Notes: generated by a model not told the origin, from the letters alone. A stretch of DNA of 20,135 bases from Dorea sp. (GCA_016295505.1 JAEDLC010000026.1:1-20135), one strand, 5' to 3'; positions 7,254 through 16,083 are shown, numbered from the stretch's first letter. Made by a program: numbers and translations.

Positions 7254-7430
7254 TTAGTTATACTTACGTTTTCTAGCAGCTTCAGATTTCTTTTTACGTC
7301 TAACACTTGGTTTTTCGTAATGTTCTCTTTTGCGAATCTCCTGCTGAATACCAGCTTTTGCACAGTTTCTTTTGAATCTGCGTAAAGCGCTATCTAACGA
7401 CTCGTTTTCTTTAACGATTACATTTGACAT
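7254..7430 (-). CDS. rpsU: 30S ribosomal protein bS21
   Basis: A 58-residue, highly basic protein, full length for bS21, a small-subunit protein near the anti-Shine-Dalgarno region of 16S rRNA. It begins MSNVIVKENESLDSALRRFK and ends in a Lys/Arg-rich tail (RRKKKSEAARKRKYN). The open frame extends further upstream, but only the ATG at 7430 gives the family sequence; it has AGGTG seven bases upstream and GGAGG a little further. It is a single-gene unit with its own strong promoter (7510-7537) and terminator (7218-7243), between alaS and argD. Confidence 0.97.
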   Translation of the reverse strand: MSNVIVKENESLDSALRRFKRNCAKAGIQQEIRKREHYEKPSVRRKKKSEAARKRKYN

Positions 7431-7509
7431 AGTCTCACACCTAACCTCCCCTCCAGTCCGATATTGTGCATCATACGACTGATCGGGTATTTTTATTGCA
7501 CTACATATG

Positions 7510-7537
7510 ATTATAACATATTTTTCTAGTACGTCAA
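7510..7537 (-). promoter_or_regulatory. Sigma-A promoter for rpsU
   Basis: On the minus strand TTGACG (7537-7532), 16-base spacer ending TGT (extended -10), TATAAT (7515-7510). Predicted leader to the start codon is about 70 bases. Confidence 0.85.
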
Positions 7538-7575
7538 CAATTTTCTTCAACTTTAGATATTTTAATGTCAATATC

Positions 7576-10215
7576 TTAAGCAATCTGTCCTTCCAGAACC
7601 TCTCGTGCTTTAGCAATCGCAGCTTCCACACCATCCGGATTCTTGCCTCCGGCCTGGGCCATGTTCGGACGACCGCCACCGCCGCCGCCAACACATCCGG
7701 CAACTGCCTTAATCAGATTACCTGCATGAGCACCCTTTTCCATTGCTCCGGGAGTCGCCATAGCCATCAGGCTGACTTTCCCTTCATTGACGGAAGCCAG
7801 AAGGATGACACCTTCACCCAGCTTGTCTTTTAACTGGTCGCCAAGATCACGAAGGCCGTTCATATCTACACCTTCCAGTTTTGTTGCAAGGAGTTTCACG
7901 CCCTTTACTTCTGTTACCTGATCCATAACGTCGCCCATGGCATCCTTTGCAAGCTTACTCTTCAGGCTTTCCACTTCACTCTTAAGAGCTTTATTCTCAC
8001 CAAGGAGATGTGTCACTTTCTCTGTAAGATGATCCGGAGTTGCCTTCAAAAGTTTTGCGGCTTCATGAAGCTTCATTTCCAGATCCTCGTAGTAATTCAT
8101 AAGACCTTTTGCAGTGAGCGCCTCAATTCTTCGTACGCCTGCCGCAACGCCTGTCTCAGAAAGGATCTTAAATGCCATAATGTCTCCGGTATTAGCTACA
8201 TGCGTACCTCCACAGAATTCGATAGAGAAATCTCCCATGCTGACAACTCGTACAATATCACCATATTTTTCACCAAAGAGAGCTGCCGCGCCTGTCTTTT
8301 TTGCCTCTTCGATCGGCATATTTCTGACAACAACCGGAAGGCGGTTCTGAATCTCTTGATTGACGATCTCTTCTACTTTTTTCAGTTCTTCTTCTGTCAG
8401 AGCTGAAAAATGTGTAAAGTCAAATCTGAGTCTTTCTGCATTATTCAAAGATCCTGCCTGCTCAACGTGATTGCCGAGAACCATGCGGAGTGCCTTCTGG
8501 AGAAGATGAGTTGCACTGTGGTTATTCGCCGCAAGCGCACGATTATCCTTATCTACCTCCAGAGTCACTGTATCACCAACTTTAATCATGCCTTTCGTCA
8601 CATGACCGATATGTCCGAATTTTCCTCCGAGAAGCTTTACAACATCCTCTACCACAAATTCTCCGTCTGCAGTACGAATAACACCTTTATCGGCTTCCTG
8701 TCCACCGCTGGTTGCATAGAACGGAGTCTTTTCCACAAAAATTGTTCCTCTTTCTCCGTCAGAAAGAGCATCTACCAGTTCCGCATCTGTTGTAAGCACA
8801 GTTACCTTTGAGTCATATGCAAGGTTCTCATATCCTACAAACTCTGTCGTCACAGATGGATCAATGGACTCATATACAGTTACGTCTGCACCCATATAAT
8901 TCGTTACTTCGCGGGCTTCACGAGCCGTCTTTCTCTGTACCTCCATAGAAGCTTTGAAACCTTCTTCATCTACGGCAAGCCCTTTTTCTTCCAGAATCTC
9001 TTTGGTAAGATCCAGCGGGAATCCATAAGTATCGTACAGCTTAAATGCTTTATCACCGGAGAGAACTGTTTCTCCCTTCTTTGCCATCTCAGTTTCCAGT
9101 TCAGACAGGATAGAAAGGCCCTGATCGATCGTCTTATTAAACTGATCTTCTTCTTTTGCTATTACCTTAAAGATAAATTCTTTCTTTTCTTCCAGCTCCG
9201 GATATCCGTCTTTGGAACCATCAATCACAGTCTGTGCGAGTTCCACCAGGAATTCTCCCGGAATATTCAGTAATCTTCCATGGCGGCATGCACGTCTGAG
9301 CAGACGACGGAGCACATAGCCTCTTCCTTCATTAGATGGCATGATTCCATCTGATATCATAAATGTAACAGAACGGATATGGTCAGTAATTACACGGATC
9401 GATACATCATGCGCGTCATCATTTCCATATTCCACGCCGGCAAGACGGCAGACATGATCTCTCAGTGATTTCAGAGTATCAATATCAAACATGGAATCCA
9501 CATCCTGAACGATACATGCAAGACGCTCCAGTCCCATACCGGTATCAATATTCTTCTGCTCAAGCTCTGTATAATTGTTATTGCCGTCATTGTCAAACTG
9601 GGTAAATACATTATTCCAGATCTCCATATAACGATCACATTCACAACCTACTGTACAGTTAGGACTTCCACAGCCATACTTTTCTCCACGGTCATAATAT
9701 ACTTCTGAACAAGGACCGCAAGGGCCGGAGCCATGCTCCCAGAAGTTATCTTCTTTTCCAAAACGGAAGATGCGTTCTTCCGGAATTCCAATCTCTTTAT
9801 TCCAGATCTCCCACGCTTCATCATCATCTTCATATACAGACGGATACAGCCTGTCAGGATCCAGTCCTACTACCTCAGTCAGAAATTCCCATGTCCATGC
9901 TATTGCCTCATGCTTAAAGTAATCTCCGAAAGAAAAATTGCCAAGCATCTCAAAAAATGTACCGTGTCTTGCTGTTTTTCCTACATTCTCGATATCACCG
10001 GTACGAATACATTTCTGACAGGTGGTAACCCTTCTTCTGGGCGGAATCTCCTGCCCGGTAAAATATGGTTTTAAAGGCGCCATTCCTGAATTGATCAGCA
10101 ACAGACTCTTATCGTTGTGCGGCACCAGTGAAAAACTTTTCATTGCAAGATGTTCTTTGCTTTCAAAGAATTCCAGGAACATTCTTCTTAATTCATTTAC
10201 TCCGTATTTCTGCAT
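7576..10215 (-). CDS. alaS: Alanyl-tRNA synthetase
   Basis: AlaRS charges tRNA(Ala) with alanine in the cytosol. The 879-residue protein is full length and has all domains in order: class II catalytic core at the N-terminus (PLKPYFTGQE, RTGDIENVGKTARHGTFFEMLGN region, about 48-93), a Cys-rich insertion (GCGSPNCTVGCECD, 181-194), the editing domain with zinc ligands HSATH (566-570) and CGGTH (668-672), and a C-terminal DHHA1-type domain with a glycine run (GGGGGGRPNMAQAGG, about 843-857). The start has a long GGAGGAG site. The leader is too short for a T-box. A perfect-consensus promoter at 10290-10318 drives it. No strong terminator is seen before the rpsU promoter. Confidence 0.99.
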   Translation of the reverse strand: MQKYGVNELRRMFLEFFESKEHLAMKSFSLVPHNDKSLLLINSGMAPLKPYFTGQEIPPRRRVTTCQKCIRTGDIENVGKTARHGTFFEMLGNFSFGDYFKHEAIAWTWEFLTEVVGLDPDRLYPSVYEDDDEAWEIWNKEIGIPEERIFRFGKEDNFWEHGSGPCGPCSEVYYDRGEKYGCGSPNCTVGCECDRYMEIWNNVFTQFDNDGNNNYTELEQKNIDTGMGLERLACIVQDVDSMFDIDTLKSLRDHVCRLAGVEYGNDDAHDVSIRVITDHIRSVTFMISDGIMPSNEGRGYVLRRLLRRACRHGRLLNIPGEFLVELAQTVIDGSKDGYPELEEKKEFIFKVIAKEEDQFNKTIDQGLSILSELETEMAKKGETVLSGDKAFKLYDTYGFPLDLTKEILEEKGLAVDEEGFKASMEVQRKTAREAREVTNYMGADVTVYESIDPSVTTEFVGYENLAYDSKVTVLTTDAELVDALSDGERGTIFVEKTPFYATSGGQEADKGVIRTADGEFVVEDVVKLLGGKFGHIGHVTKGMIKVGDTVTLEVDKDNRALAANNHSATHLLQKALRMVLGNHVEQAGSLNNAERLRFDFTHFSALTEEELKKVEEIVNQEIQNRLPVVVRNMPIEEAKKTGAAALFGEKYGDIVRVVSMGDFSIEFCGGTHVANTGDIMAFKILSETGVAAGVRRIEALTAKGLMNYYEDLEMKLHEAAKLLKATPDHLTEKVTHLLGENKALKSEVESLKSKLAKDAMGDVMDQVTEVKGVKLLATKLEGVDMNGLRDLGDQLKDKLGEGVILLASVNEGKVSLMAMATPGAMEKGAHAGNLIKAVAGCVGGGGGGRPNMAQAGGKNPDGVEAAIAKAREVLEGQIA

Positions 10216-10250
10216 AATCTCCTCCTGCTCTCCTTCATCTAAGCTATCCT

Positions 10251-10277
10251 GTTATATCATAACATTGATTTTGTCAA
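10251..10277 (-). promoter_or_regulatory. Possible second, weaker alaS promoter
   Basis: On the minus strand TTGACA (10277-10272), a short 15-base spacer, TATAAC (10256-10251). It lies between the main alaS promoter and the gene. The short spacer makes it doubtful. Confidence 0.3.
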
Positions 10278-10289
10278 TACTGACTTTTA

Positions 10290-10318
10290 ATTATAAAGAG
10301 AAACAGGCGGTTTGTCAA
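10290..10318 (-). promoter_or_regulatory. Sigma-A promoter for alaS, overlapping the hydrogenase terminator
   Basis: On the minus strand TTGACA (10318-10313), 17-base spacer, TATAAT (10295-10290), a perfect consensus. The -35 sits in the loop of the upstream terminator hairpin and the spacer contains its 3' arm and T-tract. Confidence 0.88.
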
Positions 10319-10329
10319 CGTTCCGCCTG
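10298..10329 (-). terminator. Intrinsic terminator of the [FeFe] hydrogenase gene
   Basis: On the minus strand CAGGCGG (10329-10323) pairs with CCGCCTG (10310-10304) around a 12-base loop, followed by TTTCTCTTT. It lies about 30 bases after the hydrogenase stop. Confidence 0.7.
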
Positions 10330-10357
10330 CTTCTTTACCACTCTTTATTTTCGGATT

Positions 10358-11869
10358 TTATTTCAGTTCAATCTCTTCGAGTTCCTTTGGCGGCAGTGCT
10401 TTTGTTGAACCTGCAACAAATTCTTTTACCTTTTTCTGTGCCTTTGGAACTTCAATGTTGGTTCCGGCTCCGGCTACACATCCGCCCGGACAGCCCATTC
10501 CTTCGATCAGGCAGCCGTTCATTCTTCCGACCTTTGCCATGGAGAGGATCTTCTTACATTCTGCAAGACCTTCTGCATGCTCGATCTTCACTTCTACGTC
10601 CGGATAATACTCTTTTACACATCTTTCGATGGCTGATGCAACACCGCCTGCAACGGCATATCCACGTCCTGCTCCTGTTGCATTGTGGAAAGAAGATTCC
10701 GCTTCATATTCCGTGAGATCGATATCCTTCGCGTCAAACATCGCCTGCAGTTCTTCAAATGTAATAACAAAATCCACATCACTTCGAACCGTTCTTCTCA
10801 TGGCTTCCAGCTTCTTGGCAGCACATGGTCCGATAAATACTACTTTTGCGTTCGGGTGTTCTTTTTTGATCGTACGAGCAGTCGCTACCATCGGTGTCAG
10901 TTCTTCCGATACCTGATCGATCATATCCGGGAAATACTTCTTCGCAAGCATTGCCCAGGAAGGACAGCATGAAGTCAGGAGGAACGGAAGTTCCCCGGTC
11001 GCAACCTTATTCACATAGTGGTGAGCCTCTGCAATCGCTCCGATATCTGCGCCGAGTGCAACCTCGTAGAACTCGGAAAATCCAAGCTCCTGAAGTGCAG
11101 CCTTTAAGTTTCTTGGTGTAATATTATCCCCAAACTGTCCTGCAAATGCCGGCGCGATCTCTGCAACAATCTGATCTCCCTCAGATAATGCTCTTGCAAG
11201 CTGAAATACCTGAGACTTGTCTGAGATGGCTCCAAACGGACAGCTGACCATACACATACCACAGGATACACACTTGTCACTGTTGATCTGCGCACGACCA
11301 CATTTATCAGTTTCAATCGCATTTACACCACATGCCTTTGCACACGGACGCTCTTTTCTGGAGATTGCGTCATATGGACATGCATTCTTACATTTACCAC
11401 ATTTTATACATTTACTCTGATCTATGTAAGACTTTCCGTCAACCATGGAGATAGCACCTTTTGGACAGACCTCCATACAAGGATGTGCCAGACAGCCTTT
11501 ACACATGTTGCTGACTTCATATCCCTTTTCTTCGCAGCGTGCACAGGCAGACGGGATCACCTGCATAAGCGGCGGTTCATAATATTTGTCGGAAATGTTA
11601 CTTGCTTCCACACCTGCCGTAAGATGAACCGGCTTATTTTCCGGACGAAGAGAAAGACCCATTGCCAGTCTTAACCTTTCTCTTACAACAGCACGTGCAC
11701 GATAGATACTGTCACGATACTGCTCCGTATCTTCATTCACTATCTTGTATGGAATTGCTTCCATATCATCACATAATGTTTCTGCATTTGCCTTAAATCC
11801 CAGTCTTGCTACTTCTTCAAATACTTTTCTTCTCAGCTTTCTGACCGTTGTGTCCAACCCTCTCATCAT
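10358..11869 (-). CDS. Monomeric [FeFe] hydrogenase, group B type
   Basis: A soluble iron-sulfur enzyme that interconverts protons and H2 with electrons from a carrier such as ferredoxin. Numbered from the upstream Met, the H-cluster motifs are TSCCPSW (302-308), GPCAAKK (350-356, where group A enzymes have MPC) and EGMGCPGGCVAG (459-470). N-terminal to them are ferredoxin-type CxxCxxCxxxCP sets at 157-167 and 203-213, plus further Cys clusters at 112-138 and 179-193. This arrangement fits group B (B1) hydrogenases of anaerobes, whose physiological role is poorly defined. The ATG at 11878 is one base from the AGGAGG site, so I prefer the ATG at 11869 (ten bases away), giving 503 residues. It has its own promoter and terminator; maturation genes are not in the window. 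Confidence 0.92.
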   Translation of the reverse strand: MMRGLDTTVRKLRRKVFEEVARLGFKANAETLCDDMEAIPYKIVNEDTEQYRDSIYRARAVVRERLRLAMGLSLRPENKPVHLTAGVEASNISDKYYEPPLMQVIPSACARCEEKGYEVSNMCKGCLAHPCMEVCPKGAISMVDGKSYIDQSKCIKCGKCKNACPYDAISRKERPCAKACGVNAIETDKCGRAQINSDKCVSCGMCMVSCPFGAISDKSQVFQLARALSEGDQIVAEIAPAFAGQFGDNITPRNLKAALQELGFSEFYEVALGADIGAIAEAHHYVNKVATGELPFLLTSCCPSWAMLAKKYFPDMIDQVSEELTPMVATARTIKKEHPNAKVVFIGPCAAKKLEAMRRTVRSDVDFVITFEELQAMFDAKDIDLTEYEAESSFHNATGAGRGYAVAGGVASAIERCVKEYYPDVEVKIEHAEGLAECKKILSMAKVGRMNGCLIEGMGCPGGCVAGAGTNIEVPKAQKKVKEFVAGSTKALPPKELEEIELK

Positions 11870-11913
11870 GAGACGCATTCCTCCTGAATTATATTATATT
11901 TCTTCCGTTTTTT

Positions 11914-11942
11914 AATATAAATTTTTGTTAAAGAAATGTCAA
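11914..11942 (-). promoter_or_regulatory. Sigma-A promoter for the hydrogenase gene
   Basis: On the minus strand TTGACA (11942-11937), 17-base spacer, TATATT (11919-11914). It lies about 45 bases before the chosen start, in the gap after asnA. Confidence 0.82.
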
Positions 11943-11972
11943 CTGGTTTGTTTGTTCTCTTTTACATACAAT

Positions 11973-12980
11973 TTATAAGAGATAGATTTTATGTTCCCTG
12001 CAGATGTCCCGCATCTCTTTCGGCCAGAGACTCGCCTGTACTTCTCCGACATGTGCGCGGTCCAGAAGCAGCATGCACAATCTGGACTGCCCGATTCCTC
12101 CACCGATCGTATACGGCAGTTCTCCGTTCAGAAGCATCTTGTGGTATGGCAGATTTCTTCGCTCTTCACATCCGGCTTTCTTCAGCTGTTCCTCCAGAGA
12201 CTTTTCATCTACACGAATTCCCATACTGGAAATCTCAAGTGCACAGTTCAGGTTCTCAAACCAGAACAGGATATCACCGTTTAACTGCCAGTCATCATAA
12301 TCCGGCGCACGTCCGTCATGCGGCTTTCCACTTGCAAGCTTATCACCGATCTGCATCAGAAATACACAGCCATATTCCTTTGTGATCAGGTTCTCTCTCT
12401 CCTTCGGTGTCTTATCCGGATACCGGTTTTCAAGCTCCTGAGATGTAATAAAAAAGATGTCGTCCGGAAGTATTTTCACTGCCTGTGGATATTTATACCA
12501 CACCTCATGCTGCATATGCTTGATGATCTTAAATATTTTGCGAACCGTATCCTTTAAGGTATCAACAGTTCTCTCTTCTTTTGTAATAACCTTCTCCCAG
12601 TCCCACTGATCCACATAACAGGAGTGCAGGTTATCAAGCTCTTCATCCCGGCGGATCGCATTCATATTCGTATATAAGCCCTCTCCAGGCGCAAATCCAT
12701 ACTCATAAAGTGCCATTCGTTTCCATTTTGCAAGAGACTGGACGACTTCCACCGTTTCCTGTGGCATTCCTGCGATATCAAACTGAACCGGTCTTTCCAC
12801 ACCGTTCAGATTATCATTGAGACCACTGCTCTTTTCGACAAACAGTGGTGCAGATATACGCTCCAGATTCATTTCCTTTCCAAATTCTTTCTGAAAAGTA
12901 TCACGAATATACTTAATTGCTCCCTGTGTTTCTCTCACGCTCAGGCGTGGATCATAATTCTCTGGTAATATTAATCCCAT
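11973..12980 (-). CDS. asnA: Aspartate-ammonia ligase (AsnA-type asparagine synthetase)
   Basis: AsnA makes asparagine from aspartate, ATP and free ammonia; it is a class II synthetase-like enzyme and does not use glutamine. The 335-residue protein is the usual length and aligns along its whole length with E. coli AsnA from memory: SLAKWKR (82-88), GEGLYTNM (99-106), DQWDWE (124-129), RAPDYDDW (224-231), LNGDILFW (233-240) and GGGIGQSR (293-300). The start follows GAGGAG. Only 56 bases separate it from metH, so it may be read from the metH transcript, with a possible extra start from a -10 box at 13008-13013. There is no room for an Asn T-box. No convincing terminator follows it. Confidence 0.97.
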   Translation of the reverse strand: MGLILPENYDPRLSVRETQGAIKYIRDTFQKEFGKEMNLERISAPLFVEKSSGLNDNLNGVERPVQFDIAGMPQETVEVVQSLAKWKRMALYEYGFAPGEGLYTNMNAIRRDEELDNLHSCYVDQWDWEKVITKEERTVDTLKDTVRKIFKIIKHMQHEVWYKYPQAVKILPDDIFFITSQELENRYPDKTPKERENLITKEYGCVFLMQIGDKLASGKPHDGRAPDYDDWQLNGDILFWFENLNCALEISSMGIRVDEKSLEEQLKKAGCEERRNLPYHKMLLNGELPYTIGGGIGQSRLCMLLLDRAHVGEVQASLWPKEMRDICREHKIYLL

Positions 12981-13007
12981 GTTTTTCTCCTCTTATATTT
13001 CCTTTCT

Positions 13008-13013
13008 ATTATA
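13008..13013 (-). promoter_or_regulatory. Possible -10 element for asnA
   Basis: TATAAT on the minus strand, about 28 bases before the asnA start, but no good -35 is seen at 16-18 bases upstream. Read-through from metH is equally likely. Confidence 0.3.
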
Positions 13014-13036
13014 ATAAATATGACATTGTATCATGA

Positions 13037-15421
13037 TTATTCTGCGAATACACTCTGTGCATAATATACGGACTGCATCGCATCTTTTCCGTAAAAATCC
13101 GCCCCGATCATATCAGCGTATTCCTGATTCAGCACAGCTCCGCCGACCATCACTTTACAATCCGGCTTGCGTTCTCTTAAAAGCCGGATCGTTTCCTCCA
13201 TACTCACAACCGTCGTAGTCATCAGTGCGCTCAGGCCAACCAGGCGGATATCTTCCTTAATCGCTGTGTCTACGATCGTCTCCGGAGGAACATCTTTCCC
13301 AAGATCCAGCACATCAAAACTGTAATTTTCCATCAATACTTTAACGATATTTTTTCCAATATCATGAATATCTCCCTTAACGGTAGCCAGAATCACTCTG
13401 TTCTTTTTCTGCAGATTATCTCCGCTCTTTGCCAGCTGTTCTTTCAAAACTGCAAATGCAATCTTGGCCGCGTCAGCACTCATTAAAAGCTGCGGAAGGA
13501 ACACCGTTCCCTTTTCAAATCCTTTTCCCACTTCATCCAGCGCAGGAATCAGGTACTGGTTGATAATATCCAACGGTTCCATTTCACCCAGAAGCTTTCT
13601 GGTCGTATGATGGGCCTCTTCTTTGAGACCTTTTTCAATTGCTTCTTTCAACGTAATCTCTGCTTTCCTGCTGACCGGAGCCGATGATGTCTGATTGCCG
13701 TACTGGCGGATGTATGCTTCGCAGTTTTCATCATAATTCATAAGCGCACAGAATGAATAATAAGAACGCATCATATCCTCGGAAGACGGATTGATGATTC
13801 CGGCGCTCAATCCATTCTGCATCGCCATTGTATAGAAATTAGAATTAATTGCCGGGCGATAAGGAAGACCAAAGGATATATTGGACACTCCGAGAACCGT
13901 GCATACTCCATAGGTTTCACGTACCCCTTTTAATGCATCCAGTGTAATCTTCGCACCATCTGCCTCTGAACTGATCGTCATTGTAAGTACGTCAATTACA
14001 ATATCCTTTTTATCAATTCCATACTTTTTCGCTTCTTCAATGATCTTTCCGGCTACTTTTATTCTGCCCTCCGCAGTCTTCGGAATACCTTCTTCATCGA
14101 GCGTAAGACCTACCACAACACCTCCATAGCGCTGTATCAGAGGGAATACCGCGTCCATACTTTCCTGCTTTCCATTGACGGAATTGATCATCGGCTTTCC
14201 ATTGTAGATACGCATGGCCGCTTCCATTGCCTGTGTATCAACAGTATCAATCTGAAGAGGAAGACTGGAGACGCTCTGTAATTCTGTTACAACTTCCCGC
14301 ATCATCTCCACTTCATTGATGTCCGGAAGGCCGACATTTACATCAAGAATATGCGCACCCTTATCCTGCTGCGTAATTCCTTCTTTCAAAATATAATCAA
14401 TATCGTGGTCCTTTAAAGCCTGTTTGAATAATTTCTTACCGGTAGGATTGATACGCTCCCCGATGATCATCGGCTTATTCCCAAGGATCACTGCCTGACC
14501 GTACGAAGACACGATTGTAAAATCTTTCTTCACCGGCGGTATCACCGACATGCCTCTGGTATTCTGAACCATTGCACGAATATGATCCGGCGTCGTTCCG
14601 CAGCATCCGCCGATGACACATGCACCGGAAGTTACAATTTCTTTCATCAGCTCTGCAAACTCTTCCGGTCTTACATCATAATACACTTCTCCATCTTTCT
14701 GCTTTGGAAGACCTGCATTAGGCTTTACAATAATCGGTACAGAAGTGTATTTCACCAGTTCTTTCAAAATCGGCATCATCTGTTTCGGTCCCATACCACA
14801 GTTGATTCCCAGGGCATCTACGCGAAGTCCCTCCAGCATGGCAACCACAGACGGAACATCCCCACCGGTCAGAAGCTTCCCTTTTTCATCGAATATCAAA
14901 GTCGCAAATACCGGCAGACTGGTATTCTCCTTAGCTGCCAGAACAGCTGCCTTCACCTCATAGCTGTCACTCATAGTCTCAATATGAATCAGATCCGCTC
15001 CGGCAGCTTCCCCATATTGCATCGTTTCTTTGAAGGCCTCATATGCGTCTTCAAACGAAAGGTCTCCCATCGGCTTTAACAGTTTCCCGGTAGGCCCTAC
15101 ATCCAATGCTGTATACACTTTTCTTCCATCATGTACACCGAGAAGTGCAGCCTTTTTTACATTCGAAACGGCAGCAGTCACAATTTCTCTCAGCTCATAT
15201 TCTGAATTGTGAAACTTGATCGCATTCGCACCAAATGTATTCGTAAGAACAATGTCACTTCCGGCTTCAAAATACTGCCGGTGTATCTCTGTCACTTCAT
15301 CTGCATGTTCCAGATTCCATGTCTCGGGAAGCTCTCCCGGTTTCAGCCCTCTTTCCTGCAGAAGCGTTCCCATACCTCCATCAAAATATAGTAATTCTTT
15401 TCCCAGTCGTTCCAATATCAT
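13037..15421 (-). CDS. metH: Cobalamin-dependent methionine synthase lacking the reactivation domain
   Basis: MetH moves a methyl group from 5-methyl-THF via methylcobalamin to homocysteine. In the 794-residue protein the domains are: homocysteine-binding barrel with zinc ligands in GINCGMG (Cys 208) and GGCCGTT (Cys 273, 274); pterin-binding barrel starting near IGERINPTGKK (about 320-330); a cobalamin cap; and the cobalamin domain with DIHDIGKN (axial His 686) and MVGGA. The fourth, SAM-binding reactivation domain is missing and encoded by the next gene upstream. The ATG at 15421 has GGAGG ten bases upstream inside the end of that gene and begins MILERLGKE; the earlier ATG at 15460 would overlap it and is less likely. 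Confidence 0.97.
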   Translation of the reverse strand: MILERLGKELLYFDGGMGTLLQERGLKPGELPETWNLEHADEVTEIHRQYFEAGSDIVLTNTFGANAIKFHNSEYELREIVTAAVSNVKKAALLGVHDGRKVYTALDVGPTGKLLKPMGDLSFEDAYEAFKETMQYGEAAGADLIHIETMSDSYEVKAAVLAAKENTSLPVFATLIFDEKGKLLTGGDVPSVVAMLEGLRVDALGINCGMGPKQMMPILKELVKYTSVPIIVKPNAGLPKQKDGEVYYDVRPEEFAELMKEIVTSGACVIGGCCGTTPDHIRAMVQNTRGMSVIPPVKKDFTIVSSYGQAVILGNKPMIIGERINPTGKKLFKQALKDHDIDYILKEGITQQDKGAHILDVNVGLPDINEVEMMREVVTELQSVSSLPLQIDTVDTQAMEAAMRIYNGKPMINSVNGKQESMDAVFPLIQRYGGVVVGLTLDEEGIPKTAEGRIKVAGKIIEEAKKYGIDKKDIVIDVLTMTISSEADGAKITLDALKGVRETYGVCTVLGVSNISFGLPYRPAINSNFYTMAMQNGLSAGIINPSSEDMMRSYYSFCALMNYDENCEAYIRQYGNQTSSAPVSRKAEITLKEAIEKGLKEEAHHTTRKLLGEMEPLDIINQYLIPALDEVGKGFEKGTVFLPQLLMSADAAKIAFAVLKEQLAKSGDNLQKKNRVILATVKGDIHDIGKNIVKVLMENYSFDVLDLGKDVPPETIVDTAIKEDIRLVGLSALMTTTVVSMEETIRLLRERKPDCKVMVGGAVLNQEYADMIGADFYGKDAMQSVYYAQSVFAE

Positions 15422-15428
15422 CCGTACT

Positions 15429-16070
15429 TTACCTCCGATAAATGCAGTCTTTCTTATCACATGATTCGCAGCCCTTTTTATGACAGGACGTCTGCAGACG
15501 ACTGAGTCCGATGATCGCAGTTACAGATTTTGAAGGAGTCAGCATGCTGCTGTCCGTCATGGTAAGCCCGATCGTCTTTGCGGTATCCAGCATCCGCAGG
15601 ATCATCTCCTGATGTTCTATGGAAAAATCCCCATATCCCGGACTGAATCTCGGACGAAGATAATATCCTTCTTTTTCCTGTTCTGCGGCTTCTTGTTCCT
15701 GCCATACATCCAGATATTCTTCCAGCAAAGCCGCCGCACAGGCCTGAAGGACAACAACACGTGCCATGTCAGAAAGTGCATATTTGCGCAAAAGCATATC
15801 AACCTTCGCGCCTAATGTAGCTCCCAGCACAATTACCTTCTCACATCCGGAAAGATTTCGTTCCAGATTTCGGCTGTTAATATTCATTTTCCCAATTATT
15901 ATATGCCCGTCTGCCTGAAAATCCAAGTCAAAAATGCGATAGATGATTCTTTCGCATGCCGATTGTTCCAGTTCTTTAAAAGAACTTTCCACCAGCGCAA
16001 GCGTATGCTCATCTACCGCATGTCTTCCGTATCCCAGGTAACGAACAGCTTCTCTTGTTCTTATATCCAT
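15429..16070 (-). CDS. Stand-alone methionine synthase reactivation (activation) domain protein
   Basis: A 213-residue protein equivalent to the C-terminal module of long MetH enzymes. That module binds S-adenosylmethionine and, with an electron donor, re-methylates cob(II)alamin formed by accidental oxidation. The key SAM-site motif is RPRFSPGYGDFS (139-150), followed by TDSSMLTPSKSVTAIIGLS (172-190). The chain ends in a Cys-rich tail (Cys 196, 201, 204, 209) not found in the E. coli module, which may bind a metal or iron-sulfur cluster. Its stop is 7 bases before the preferred metH start and it begins 13 bases after metF, so metF, this gene and metH form a tight operon. Confidence 0.93.
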   Translation of the reverse strand: MDIRTREAVRYLGYGRHAVDEHTLALVESSFKELEQSACERIIYRIFDLDFQADGHIIIGKMNINSRNLERNLSGCEKVIVLGATLGAKVDMLLRKYALSDMARVVVLQACAAALLEEYLDVWQEQEAAEQEKEGYYLRPRFSPGYGDFSIEHQEMILRMLDTAKTIGLTMTDSSMLTPSKSVTAIIGLSRLQTSCHKKGCESCDKKDCIYRR

Positions 16071-16083
16071 TCCCGAGTCCTCT

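Noticed and set aside
7454..7486. H-type pseudoknot in the rpsU leader
   Set aside because: Both connecting loops would be zero length and one base is shared, which is sterically implausible; the pairings are better seen as alternatives.
7547..7575. AT-rich hairpin AGATATT/AATATCT just after alaS as a terminator
   Set aside because: The stem is only A-T with one G-C per arm and no T-run follows on the minus strand, so it is too weak to call.
10216..10357. A T-box riboswitch upstream of alaS
   Set aside because: The predicted leader is about 67 bases or less, with no T-box sequence or specifier stem, too short for a T-box.
12981..13036. An Asn T-box ahead of asnA
   Set aside because: Only 56 bases lie between metH and asnA.
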